A DNA stretch of 64,000 bases from Thalassobaculum sp965228445 (GTDB taxonomy: Bacteria > Pseudomonadota > Alphaproteobacteria > Thalassobaculales > Thalassobaculaceae): assembly GCA_965228445.1 (NCBI GenBank), contig OZ245813.1, forward strand, positions 4,526,001 through 4,590,000, given 5' to 3'. The notes beneath the pieces were generated by a model. It did not search any database and was not told where the DNA came from. It saw only the letters and a list, made by a program, of their open reading frames with translations. A program made the position numbers and the translations under genes. Below, in pieces: positions 43,927 through 52,292 of this stretch (the first letter of the stretch is position 1; each line of letters opens with the position of its first letter).

Positions 43927-46353
43927 ATGCATGGATTGCAGGCCCTGGCTCGGGCGCGAACGGCGTCCGGGGATCTGGAGAACGCCATCCACGACCACCT
44001 GCTCTACTCCATCGGCAAGACCACGGCGGCCGCGTCCCTGTCGGACTGGCGCATGGCCCTGTCGCGTGCGGTGCGGGATCTCGTGGTCGACCCCTGGTTC
44101 GAGACCACGCGCCGGATCTACGCGGAGGACCGCAAGCGGGTCTACTACCTCTCCATGGAGTTCCTGATCGGCCGGCTGCTCGAGGACGCGGTCCTCAATC
44201 TCGGGATTGAGGACCATGCCCGCCGCGCCATGTACCGTTTCGGCGTGAACTACGACGAGGTTGTGGACGACGAGCCGGACGCGGCCCTCGGCAATGGCGG
44301 CCTCGGTCGGCTGGCGGCCTGTTTCCTCGACAGCATGTCGACGGTCGGCGTCGCGGCCTACGGCTACGGCATCCGCTACGAGCACGGCCTGTTCAAGCAG
44401 CGCTTCCGCGAGGGCTGGCAGATCGAACAGCCGGAGGACTGGCTGACCCAGGTCCATCCCTGGGAGTTCCAGCGCTCCGAGAGCGTCTATCCGATCGGCT
44501 TCGGCGGCGAGGTCCGCCAGAAGGAGAGCGGCGCCAAGGTCTGGGAACCGTCGGAGACGGTGCTGGCGGCCGCCTACGACACGCCGGTGCCGGGCTGGCG
44601 CGGGCGGTGGGTGAACACCCTGCGCCTGTGGTCGGCCCAGGCGACCCAGGTCTACGACCTTGAGCCGTTCTCGCGCGGTGACTATCTGGCGGCGGCCGCA
44701 CCGGCGGTGCTGGCCGAGACGATCAGCCGGGTGCTCTACCCGGACGACAGCACGCCCCAGGGCAAGGAGCTGCGCCTCAAGCAGGAGTACTTCTTCACCG
44801 CCGCCTCCCTGCGCGACCTGGTGCGCCGCTTCACCGCCCAGCACAAGGACATCCGCAAGCTGCCGGAGAAGGTAGCGGTGCAGCTCAACGACACCCACCC
44901 CGCGATCGCCGGGCCGGAGCTTGTGCGCATCTTGGTGGACGAGCACGGGCTGGAGTTCGACGAGGCGTTCCTGACGGCGCGCGGCTGCCTGCACTACACC
45001 AACCACACCCTGATGCCGGAGGCGCTGGAGCGCTGGCCGGTCGATCTCATGCAGCGGGTGCTGCCGCGCCACATGCAGCTCATCGAGCGGATCGACGAGG
45101 CCCATGCGGTCTCGGCCCATGCCGCCAACAAGCCGCGGCCCGACAGCGTGAAGATCGTCGACGGCGGCAATGTCCGCATGGGCGATCTCGCCTTCATCGC
45201 CGCCCGCAAGGTCAACGGCGTGTCGGCGCTGCATACCGACCTGATGAAACGCACGGTGTTCCGCGACCTGCACCAGCTTCATCCCGACCGGATCGTGAAC
45301 CAGACCAACGGCGTCACCCCGCGACGGTGGCTGGCGGGCTGCAACCCGGCCCTGGCCAGCCTGCTGACCGAGGCGGTGGGTCACGGCTGGGAGACCGATC
45401 TCGACCAGCTCAAGATCATCGCGCCGCTGGCCGACGACGCCGGCTTCCGCGCCCGCTTCACCAAGGCCAAGCAGACCAACAAGGAGCTGCTGACCAAGTA
45501 CCTGAAGACGAAGCTGGATATCACGGTCGATCCGACCGCCATGTTCGACATCCAGATCAAGCGGATCCACGAGTACAAACGCCAGCTCATGAACATCCTG
45601 GAGGCGGCGGCCGCGTGGAACGAGATGAAGCGGAACCCCTCCGCGCCCTTCGCGCCGCGGGTCCGCATCTTCGGGGGCAAGGCGGCGCCGGGCTACGCGA
45701 TGGCCAAGCTGATCATCAAGCTGATCAACGATATCGGCCGCACGGTGAACGGCGACGAGGCGACCCGGGACCGGCTGGCGATCGTCTACCCGCCGAACTA
45801 CAACGTCTCGATGGCCGAGGTGCTGATCCCGGCCGCCGATCTCAGCGAGCAGATCTCCACCGCCGGTATGGAAGCCTCGGGCACCGGCAACATGAAGTTC
45901 GCCATGAACGGCGCGCTGACCATCGGCACGCTCGACGGCGCCAATGTGGAGATCCTCGAGCGGGTCGGCGATGACAACATCTTCATCTTCGGCAAAACCG
46001 CCGACGAGGTGACGGCCGCCCGCGAGGAGGGCTACAGCCCGTCCGACGCGATCGCCGCCTCGCCGCGCCTGACCGAAGTGGTGGAGCAGATCGCCTCGGG
46101 CGTGTTCTCGCCGGAGGATCCCGAGCGTTACCGCGCGCTGGTCGACAATCTGCGCGGCCACGACTGGTTCATGGTCTGCGCCGATTTCGATGCCTACTAC
46201 GCCGCCCAGCGAGAGGTCGATGCCGCCTGGGCCGACAGCAATGCATGGGCGCGCAGCGCCGTCCTCAATACCGCCCCAATGGGGTGGTTCTCTTCCGACC
46301 GCACGATCCGCGGCTACGCGAAGGACGTCTGGGAGGTGGACGCGCGGGTGTAA
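43927..46353 (+). CDS. glgP: Glycogen/starch phosphorylase (GT35)
   Basis: An 808-residue PLP enzyme releasing glucose-1-phosphate from glycogen ends. The PLP-binding Lys lies in EASGTGNMKFAMNGALTIGT; other signatures are YYLSMEFLIGR, ALGNGGLGRLAACFLDSM, QLNDTHPAIAGPELVR and VNQTNGVTPRRWL. The ATG at 43927 has AGGGA eight bases upstream and is preferred; an ATG at 43897 or a TTG at 43867 would add 10-20 residues. Placed between malQ and glgB in one direction. Confidence 0.95.
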   Translation: MHGLQALARARTASGDLENAIHDHLLYSIGKTTAAASLSDWRMALSRAVRDLVVDPWFETTRRIYAEDRKRVYYLSMEFLIGRLLEDAVLNLGIEDHARRAMYRFGVNYDEVVDDEPDAALGNGGLGRLAACFLDSMSTVGVAAYGYGIRYEHGLFKQRFREGWQIEQPEDWLTQVHPWEFQRSESVYPIGFGGEVRQKESGAKVWEPSETVLAAAYDTPVPGWRGRWVNTLRLWSAQATQVYDLEPFSRGDYLAAAAPAVLAETISRVLYPDDSTPQGKELRLKQEYFFTAASLRDLVRRFTAQHKDIRKLPEKVAVQLNDTHPAIAGPELVRILVDEHGLEFDEAFLTARGCLHYTNHTLMPEALERWPVDLMQRVLPRHMQLIERIDEAHAVSAHAANKPRPDSVKIVDGGNVRMGDLAFIAARKVNGVSALHTDLMKRTVFRDLHQLHPDRIVNQTNGVTPRRWLAGCNPALASLLTEAVGHGWETDLDQLKIIAPLADDAGFRARFTKAKQTNKELLTKYLKTKLDITVDPTAMFDIQIKRIHEYKRQLMNILEAAAAWNEMKRNPSAPFAPRVRIFGGKAAPGYAMAKLIIKLINDIGRTVNGDEATRDRLAIVYPPNYNVSMAEVLIPAADLSEQISTAGMEASGTGNMKFAMNGALTIGTLDGANVEILERVGDDNIFIFGKTADEVTAAREEGYSPSDAIAASPRLTEVVEQIASGVFSPEDPERYRALVDNLRGHDWFMVCADFDAYYAAQREVDAAWADSNAWARSAVLNTAPMGWFSSDRTIRGYAKDVWEVDARV

Positions 46354-46431
46354 CGCCCGCGGCGTCGGCCGCCCGTCCGCCGATTGCACGGCGGGGCGTC
46401 GACCTGACAACAACCGGCAAAGCGGAGATCC

Positions 46432-48633
46432 ATGACCGACGAGCAGCAACTCATCGATCCGACGACCGCCGCCGATATCGCCCGGGGCATTCACCCGGAT
46501 CCGTTTTCGGTACTCGGCCTCCATCCGCAGGGCGACGGCGTCGTCGTGCGGGCCTTCCTGCCCGGCGCCGAGCGCGTCGAGCTGTTGCCCAGAGGGTCCG
46601 GAAAACCGATCGCGGAACTGGACCCGGTGGGCGCCAAGGGGGTCTTCGCCGGCAGGCTGGACGCCCGTCCCGACCCGTATCGTCTGCGCGCCCATCGCGG
46701 GGACGACACCTGGGAGTTGCTCGATCCCTACGCCTTCGGCCCGGTGATCGGCGAGCAGGACGAATACTATCTCTCCGAAGGCAGCCATCTGCGCCTGTGG
46801 CAGATCCTCGGCGCCCATCCGATGACCCATGAGGGGGTCGACGGCGTCCATTTCGCCGTCTGGGCGCCCAATGCCATGCGGGTGTCGGTGGTCGGCGACT
46901 TCAACGCCTGGGACGGCCGCCGCCATGTGATGCGCCGGCGGGGAGCCACCGGCGTGTGGGAGATCTTCCTGCCCGGTCTCGAGGCGGGCGTGGAGTACAA
47001 GTACGAGATCCGCGGGCCCGGCGGGATGCTGCTGCCGCTGAAGGCCGACCCGATCGGTTTCGGCTCCCAGCATCCGCCGGAAACGGCATCCGTCGTGCGC
47101 GACCTGCGCGGCTACGGCTGGCCGGACGAGGCCTGGATGAAGGCGCGCGCCGAGCGCAACCGCGTCGACGCGCCGATCTCCATCTACGAGGTGCATCTCG
47201 GCTCGTGGAAACGGCGCTGGGAGGAGGACGGCCGCATGCTGTCCTACAAGGAACTGGCCGAGGAACTGGTGCCCTACGTGGCCGATATGGGCTTCACCCA
47301 TATCGAGGTCATGCCGATCTCGGAGTTCCCGTTCGACGGCTCCTGGGGCTATCAGCCGGTCGGCCTGTTCGCCCCGTCGATCCGGTTCGGCCGGCTGGAG
47401 GAGTTCCGTGATTTCGTCGCCGCCTGCCATGCCCACGGGCTTGGCCTGATCCTGGACTGGGTGCCCGGCCATTTCCCGAGCGACCCGCACGGCCTCGGAC
47501 AGTTCGACGGCACGCCGCTCTACGAGCACGCCGATCCGCGCGAGGGGTTCCATAAGGACTGGAACACGCTGATCTACAATTACGGCCGGCGCGAGGTCTC
47601 GAACTTCCTGATCGCCAACGCGCTGTACTGGCTGGAGGCGCACCATGCAGACGGGCTGCGGGTCGACGCCGTCGCCTCCATGCTCTATCGCGATTACAGC
47701 CGGGCCGACGGCGAGTGGGTGCCGAACGTCCACGGCGGACGCGAGAACCTGGAGGCGATCGCGCTGCTGAAACGGATGAACGAAGTTGTTTACGGCGCCG
47801 ACAGTTCGGTCATGACCGTGGCCGAGGAATCGACCGCCTGGCCCGGCGTCACCCGGCCGACCAGCGACGGTGGGCTCGGCTTCGGCTTCAAGTGGAACAT
47901 GGGGTGGATGAACGACACCCTGGAATACATGAAGGAGGATCCGGTCCACCGGCGTCATCACCACAGCAAGATGACCTTCGGCCTGCACTATGCGTTCAGC
48001 GAGAACTTCATCCTGCCGCTGAGCCATGACGAGGTGGTGCACGGCAAGGGCTCGATCCTCGGCCGCATGCCGGGCGACCGCTGGCAGCGCTTCGCCAACC
48101 TGCGGACCTATTACGCCTTCATGTGGACCCATCCGGGCAAGAAGCTGCTGTTCATGGGCGGCGAGTTCGGCCAGGCCAAGGAATGGAACCACGATTCCGA
48201 GCTGGACTGGTCGCTGCTGGATCAGGGCGACCATGCGGGGGTGCAGGCGCTGGTGCGCGACCTGAACCGGTTGTACCGGGAACTGCCGGCCCTGCATCGG
48301 CGCGACGCGCGCGAGGACGGCTTCGGCTGGATCAACGGCGGGGCGGAGGCTGAATCCGTCATCGCCTGGGCCCGGTATGGCGAGGAAGGCGACCCTCCGG
48401 TGGCCGTGGCGTTCAACTTCACGCCGATGCCGCGCGAGGGCTGGCGTCTGGGCGTGCCGGCCGGCGGGACCTGGACCCTGCGGCTCAACACCGACGCCTC
48501 CGATTACGGCGGCAGCGGCGCGGCGGTCCGGGCCGAGGTGGAGAGCGAGAGCATCGCGTGGGACGGCTTCGAGCAGTCGATCGTCGTCGATCTGCCGCCG
48601 CTGGCGGGCGTCGTTCTGGCGCATTCCGGTTAG
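46432..48633 (+). CDS. glgB: 1,4-alpha-glucan branching enzyme (GH13)
   Basis: A 733-residue enzyme that introduces alpha-1,6 branches into glycogen. An N1 domain precedes a CBM48 (FAVWAPNAMRVSVVGDFNAW), the GH13 barrel and an all-beta C-domain. Catalytic nucleophile Asp in GLRVDAVASMLYRDYSR, acid Glu in VAEESTAWPGV and Asp in LPLSHDEVVHGKGS. Length is the standard long bacterial form. The cluster contains no glgC or glgA, so the glucan must be made by enzymes encoded elsewhere. Confidence 0.96.
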   Translation: MTDEQQLIDPTTAADIARGIHPDPFSVLGLHPQGDGVVVRAFLPGAERVELLPRGSGKPIAELDPVGAKGVFAGRLDARPDPYRLRAHRGDDTWELLDPYAFGPVIGEQDEYYLSEGSHLRLWQILGAHPMTHEGVDGVHFAVWAPNAMRVSVVGDFNAWDGRRHVMRRRGATGVWEIFLPGLEAGVEYKYEIRGPGGMLLPLKADPIGFGSQHPPETASVVRDLRGYGWPDEAWMKARAERNRVDAPISIYEVHLGSWKRRWEEDGRMLSYKELAEELVPYVADMGFTHIEVMPISEFPFDGSWGYQPVGLFAPSIRFGRLEEFRDFVAACHAHGLGLILDWVPGHFPSDPHGLGQFDGTPLYEHADPREGFHKDWNTLIYNYGRREVSNFLIANALYWLEAHHADGLRVDAVASMLYRDYSRADGEWVPNVHGGRENLEAIALLKRMNEVVYGADSSVMTVAEESTAWPGVTRPTSDGGLGFGFKWNMGWMNDTLEYMKEDPVHRRHHHSKMTFGLHYAFSENFILPLSHDEVVHGKGSILGRMPGDRWQRFANLRTYYAFMWTHPGKKLLFMGGEFGQAKEWNHDSELDWSLLDQGDHAGVQALVRDLNRLYRELPALHRRDAREDGFGWINGGAEAESVIAWARYGEEGDPPVAVAFNFTPMPREGWRLGVPAGGTWTLRLNTDASDYGGSGAAVRAEVESESIAWDGFEQSIVVDLPPLAGVVLAHSG

Positions 48634-48661
48634 GGGAGGGGCGTGCCGCGCCCGGTCGCGG

Positions 48662-49171
48662 TCAGCGGTGGAACTGCATCACGCCGATGATGTGATCCGC
48701 GCGGGCGCCCGTGCCCCCCAGGGGCAGGAGTAGGCGGGTATAGGTGCGGATATCGCCGAGCGACGTCATCGCCTCGCTATGGGTGATCAGCACCCCGCAG
48801 CGGTCGGTGGCGCAGCGCCGGTGCTCGTACAGCGTCTCGTCGAGACTGGTGCCGCTCATCACTTCCCGCATCGAGCGGCCCTTGAGGCGGTGGGCGTATC
48901 GGCTGGCGACCGTCTCGCCGACCAGGCGGAAGCGGAAATCATCGCCCTCCACGTCCAGCAGGACGATGTGCTCCAGCAGCGCCGGGATATCGACCGGGTC
49001 GACGTCCTCGCGCTCGGGCACCGTCCGCTCGCCGCGCCACCGGTGCCAGGCATCGAGCAGAGCGAGGGCGCGGGGGTGATCCGCCAGGTCTGGGCGGGCG
49101 CGTGCGGGATCGAGGAACTGCAATCGGTCCTGCCGGAACCGCCCCACCGCTTGTCTGATCGGCCGCGACAT
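48662..49171 (-). CDS. PAS_5 (PF07310-like) domain protein 4
   Basis: A 169-residue protein with REDVDPVDIPALLEHIVLLD and FRFRLVGETVASRYAHRLKG, closest among the local set to protein 1 at 20833-21438 in its DPVDIP..L..I motif. The C-terminal strand is TRLLLPLGGTGARADHIIGV. It has no effector domain, signal peptide or TM helix. It is convergent with glgB (28-base gap) and stands alone on its strand. Function unknown. Confidence 0.72.
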   Translation of the reverse strand: MSRPIRQAVGRFRQDRLQFLDPARARPDLADHPRALALLDAWHRWRGERTVPEREDVDPVDIPALLEHIVLLDVEGDDFRFRLVGETVASRYAHRLKGRSMREVMSGTSLDETLYEHRRCATDRCGVLITHSEAMTSLGDIRTYTRLLLPLGGTGARADHIIGVMQFHR

Positions 49172-49341
49172 CCGGCTATGTCGAACAGGCAGAGGACGAC
49201 AGGGACATTTCCATAACTCCGGCGGGTGGGGCGCTGCGGGGCGATCTGTGGGTCCGCCCTGCGCCCTGGATGGGGCCGCATCCTACAGCCGCGAGTATGA
49301 GAAATCCGTTAAGACGACCGGACTGGGTCGGTCGAGCGGTC

Positions 49342-49593
49342 TCAGGCGGTGCTGCGGGTCTCGTCCGCGTCGTCTTCCTCGACAAGGCCTTTGGCCATGG
49401 CGTCCTCCAGGTCGCGGACCCGCGACCAGAGGGCGGTCTTGGTCTCGACCGGCAGGCTTTCCAGCGTCTGCTGGCAGAGGATCAGGCTCAGGTTGTCGTT
49501 GTTGTCGATCGCACTGGCCAGGTCGGTATAGGCGGAGCTCTTTCGCCCGAGCACCTCTGCGATCGCCTTCAGAACCACATTTTTTCTAGACAT
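49342..49593 (-). CDS. Small hypothetical protein downstream of a CRP-like site
   Basis: An 83-residue acidic, helical protein starting MSRKNVVLKAIAEVLGRKSS and ending in an Asp/Glu-rich tail (LVEEDDADETRSTA). Unknown family. The ATG at 49593 is preferred: a -10 TAAAAT and a CRP-like palindrome lie at promoter distance, and a small hairpin (49609-49626) would sit at the very 5' end of the mRNA. The longer frame upstream would read through those elements. No partner gene on its strand. Confidence 0.6.
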   Translation of the reverse strand: MSRKNVVLKAIAEVLGRKSSAYTDLASAIDNNDNLSLILCQQTLESLPVETKTALWSRVRDLEDAMAKGLVEEDDADETRSTA

Positions 49594-49631
49594 TCCTAGG
49601 CCCCGCCCGGTGCCAGAATCGGCACCCGATA

Positions 49632-49637
49632 ATTTTA
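49632..49637 (-). promoter_or_regulatory. -10 element of the small hypothetical gene
   Basis: TAAAAT on the minus strand, with no good -35 at 16-19 bases. Transcription would start near 49625. A weak -35 with an upstream activator site fits an activator-dependent promoter. Confidence 0.45.
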
Positions 49638-49675
49638 GGTGATTCGAGGTCGGACCGTCCAGGCGGCTGCTGGCG

Positions 49676-49693
49676 ATGTGAGAAACCTCACAT
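49676..49693. promoter_or_regulatory. CRP/FNR-family binding site
   Basis: ATGTGAGAAACCTCACAT, an uninterrupted match to TGTGA-N6-TCACA. Its centre is about 60 bases upstream of the predicted leftward start (49625), close to the -61.5 position of class I activation. It is about 100 bases upstream of the rightward PAS_5 gene at 49792. Confidence 0.7.
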
Positions 49694-49791
49694 GTTTTAC
49701 CGGGCGGATTGCCGTGCTGCATCGTTGCTCTAGATCGTGTTTTAATAAAAACCCCTCATAGTCCTTCCGACCATGGAGCCACCGGACCGGC

Positions 49792-50340
49792 ATGAAGATC
49801 TTCCAGCGACCTGAGATGCCCCTGCCGGTGGGCGTCGCGGAACGACGCGTGGAGCGTCTCGGCACCAATCCGAGCCTGCGTCTGGAGGCCTCCGATCCCG
49901 ATCTGAGTCCGCTGGCCGCGGGTCTTCTCGCGTATTGGCGGTCCAGCCGGTCGGCGGGCAGCGTGCCCGATCGTGCCGCCTTCGACCCGCTCCGTCTCAC
50001 CCGGTGGCTCGGCTATCTGAGCATCTACGAGCATGAGCCGGAGCGCGACGACTTCCGCAACCGCCTCGAGGGCTCCTATGTGGGCAATCTGACCGGGGAG
50101 AACTGGACCGGCCGGCGTGCTTCCGAGGTCGATGCCCGGTTCGGCTCGCGGTTTCTCGCCGACCTGCGCGAGGCCCGCAGGCGGGGCGAGCCGACGGCGC
50201 ACCTGATCAAGGTGTTCCAGAAGGAGTTCAGCGTCACCGAGCGGGTGCTGCTGCCGGTCTCGTCGCGGCCGGGCGGCGAGACCGATCAGATCTTCGTGGC
50301 GATCTTCGCCAACGGCATCCGCTCCGCCCCGAAAGGGTGA
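49792..50340 (+). CDS. PAS_5 (PF07310-like) domain protein 5
   Basis: A 182-residue protein and the most divergent of the five. It keeps the layout: LAAGLLAYWRSSRSAGSVPD, FDPLRLTRWLGYLSIYEHEP, FRNRLEGSYVGNLTGENWTG and SVTERVLLPVSSRPG near the end. No output domain. The upstream gap contains a CRP-like site. It is convergent with the TPR-sulfotransferase gene (16-base gap). Function unknown. Confidence 0.7.
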   Translation: MKIFQRPEMPLPVGVAERRVERLGTNPSLRLEASDPDLSPLAAGLLAYWRSSRSAGSVPDRAAFDPLRLTRWLGYLSIYEHEPERDDFRNRLEGSYVGNLTGENWTGRRASEVDARFGSRFLADLREARRRGEPTAHLIKVFQKEFSVTERVLLPVSSRPGGETDQIFVAIFANGIRSAPKG

Positions 50341-50356
50341 GGCTGACCCGGGCCGC

Positions 50357-52033
50357 TCAGGTCTCCGCGTCGATGCCTGCGGCGCGCAGTTGCCGGCGCA
50401 TCGGCTCCAACTGGGGAGCGTAGCGCCGCCAGGACCCGATCGCCTGGGCGTGCAGCGGCTGCCTGACCTGCTCCAGGCTGGCGGTGCGGACGATCCGTCT
50501 GGTGCTGGCGAAGTCGAGGCAGCGGTCGTCCCAGGGCAGGCCGCAATACGCTAGGAAATCGCGCGCCACGGTTTCGGGGGCCGCCACCAGGCTCTCGTAG
50601 GACAGCTCGAACACTCCGTCCGGCCGCCGCTGCGCCCAGTGGGCCATGAACCGGTCATAGATCCCGTACAGCGCCGCCACCTCCTGCTGATCGTAGGCGT
50701 AGTGCAGACCCCAGCCGACGAAGTTATGCCGGAAGAGCGAGAAGCAGGTGTCGAGCGGGTTGCGTCGGCAATGCACGATCCGCGCGCCGGGCAGGGCCCG
50801 CCAGATGGCCGGGACCATCTGGAAGTTCCCCGGCGTCTTGTTCACCGTGAAGGGATGTCCGTTCGGCTCGAGCGAGGCGACGTAGCTGTCGCCGACCGCG
50901 TGCCACCCGGCGGTGTCGAGCCGCGTCGCGCCGTCCGGGAAGCCGTCCTGCAGGTTGCCCTGCTCGAAGCCGCGCAGCATCGCCAGGCGCAGGGTCTGGA
51001 TCTCGCCGGCGCCATGGACCAGCGGGTGGCTGGCGAGGATCTGCTCGACCAGGGTCGTTCCCGAGCGCGGCAGCCCGACCACGAAGATCTGACCGGCGCC
51101 GGGACCGGATGGCACGCCGCCGGCGCTGTCGCCAGCCGTGTCGAACGCCCGCTCGATCCGTTCGAAGTAGCGGCGGTCGGCCTCGGTGCTGTAGGCGACC
51201 TGGCTGCGCACCAGGGCGTTCGCCTCGGCGAGATGCGCGAAGGCGGCCTCCCACTCCTCCAGGTCTTCCCGGACTTTGAAGAGCGCGAAATGGGCATCGG
51301 CCCGCTGGCGGGGCGGCAGAGACCCGGCGGCGGCCAGCCGGGTCAGTTCGTCGATCCTGCCGTCCGCCGCGGTGTGGCGGGTGATCCGGGCGAGGCTGTA
51401 ATGGGCCGCAGTATTGGTCGGCATCTGGAGGATGGCCTGGCGGAAAGCCCGGCGCGCCGCCTCGGCCCGCCCGGCCTCCAGCAGCCGGGTGCCGAGGCGC
51501 AGGCTCGCCGTCGCGCCCGGGGCGAGGATCGCGGCACGCCGGCAGGCATCGACGGCGCCGTCGATCCGGTAGCGGTCGATGAGCACGTCCGACAGGGCCA
51601 GCAGGACCGGGGCGCTGGGCTGCAGATTTACCGCCCGGCGCAGGGCGGTCTCGGCATCGTCCAGCCGGCCGAGCTGGCGCATGCCCTGGGCGAAGGCCAG
51701 CAGGCCACGGGGGCTCTCCGCCAAGCTCAAGGCGTCGCGATAGGCCTGCTCGCAGGCGATCAGGCGCTCCGCCTCCAGCAGCAGGGAGGCACGGGCGAAG
51801 GCGATGTCGGGCCGGGTCGGGCTGGACGCCAGGGCCCTGTCGACCTGGCCGAGCGCCGCGTCCGTCGCGCCGAGAGCGGCCAGCACCATGGCCGATCCGA
51901 ACAGGGCGTCGGTATGGGTGGGCTGCAGCCGGAGGGCGGTCTCGTAGGCGCTCAGCGAAGGCCGCAGCCGGCCGGCCGCATGATGGGCACGCGCCTGTCC
52001 CAGCGCATCCGCGAGCGCGGAGGCGCTAACCAT
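50357..52033 (-). CDS. TPR-repeat sulfotransferase family protein
   Basis: 558 residues. About 1-290 are tetratricopeptide-like repeats; about 300-530 form a PAPS-dependent sulfotransferase domain with the 5'-phosphosulfate loop FVVGLPRSGTTLVEQILASH and the 3'-phosphate motif IVHCRRNPLDTCFSLFRHNF. Fused TPR-sulfotransferases are common in alphaproteobacteria and resemble protein-tyrosine sulfotransferases in domain order; the acceptor here is unknown. No signal peptide. No cysteine/PAPS genes adjoin it. It ends convergent with PAS_5 protein 5. Confidence 0.88.
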   Translation of the reverse strand: MVSASALADALGQARAHHAAGRLRPSLSAYETALRLQPTHTDALFGSAMVLAALGATDAALGQVDRALASSPTRPDIAFARASLLLEAERLIACEQAYRDALSLAESPRGLLAFAQGMRQLGRLDDAETALRRAVNLQPSAPVLLALSDVLIDRYRIDGAVDACRRAAILAPGATASLRLGTRLLEAGRAEAARRAFRQAILQMPTNTAAHYSLARITRHTAADGRIDELTRLAAAGSLPPRQRADAHFALFKVREDLEEWEAAFAHLAEANALVRSQVAYSTEADRRYFERIERAFDTAGDSAGGVPSGPGAGQIFVVGLPRSGTTLVEQILASHPLVHGAGEIQTLRLAMLRGFEQGNLQDGFPDGATRLDTAGWHAVGDSYVASLEPNGHPFTVNKTPGNFQMVPAIWRALPGARIVHCRRNPLDTCFSLFRHNFVGWGLHYAYDQQEVAALYGIYDRFMAHWAQRRPDGVFELSYESLVAAPETVARDFLAYCGLPWDDRCLDFASTRRIVRTASLEQVRQPLHAQAIGSWRRYAPQLEPMRRQLRAAGIDAET

Positions 52034-52099
52034 GAGGTGTCTGCCGCTTGCGGCGGCCGGGCGGGCAGAGCGGCGCTGGGCAGTCTGTCAGTGGTGTAC

Positions 52100-52184
52100 T
52101 CTCGCAAGGTGAGCAGTCACGGACGTGACTGCCGACTCCTTTTGAGATGGCGCGTAGATGCCCCACCCGTAAGTGGGGTTTTCC
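52100..52184 (+). ncRNA. Candidate small RNA ending in a rho-independent terminator
   Basis: The intergenic region on the plus strand contains a perfect hairpin GCAGTCAC-GGAC-GTGACTGC (52113-52132), a 28-base single-stranded linker (CGACTCCTTTTGAGATGGCG...) and a terminator hairpin with U-run (52161-52182). Both flanking genes are on the minus strand, so no annotated plus-strand gene ends here. The 5' end is a guess and no strong promoter was seen. Confidence 0.35.
52157..52184 (+). terminator. Rho-independent terminator on the plus strand
   Basis: CCCCAC-CCGTAA-GTGGGG followed by TTTT (52161-52182). On the minus strand there is no U-run, so it acts only on plus-strand transcription, for which no gene is visible upstream. 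Confidence 0.65.
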
Positions 52185-52256
52185 ACGGCCTTGCGGAATT
52201 TCTATCGTTCCGCTGGAGAGCGAAAACCGCGATGGACGCCGACGGCCGGCCGACGG

Positions 52257-52286
52257 CCACGGCCGGAAGGGGGCATCCGGCCGTGG
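52257..52286 (-). terminator. GC-rich hairpin after znuA
   Basis: A perfect 11-base stem CCACGGCCGGA / TCCGGCCGTGG with an 8-base loop, 6 bases past the znuA stop. It lacks a U-tract, so it may stabilise the 3' end rather than terminate. Confidence 0.45.
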
Positions 52287-52292
52287 TCTTGG

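Noticed and set aside
43255..48624. Very long minus-strand open frame opposite the glycogen genes
   Set aside because: It lies entirely antisense to malQ, glgP and glgB, whose catalytic motifs are intact. The apparent protein is the His/Gln/Arg-rich kind produced by reverse frames in high-GC DNA.
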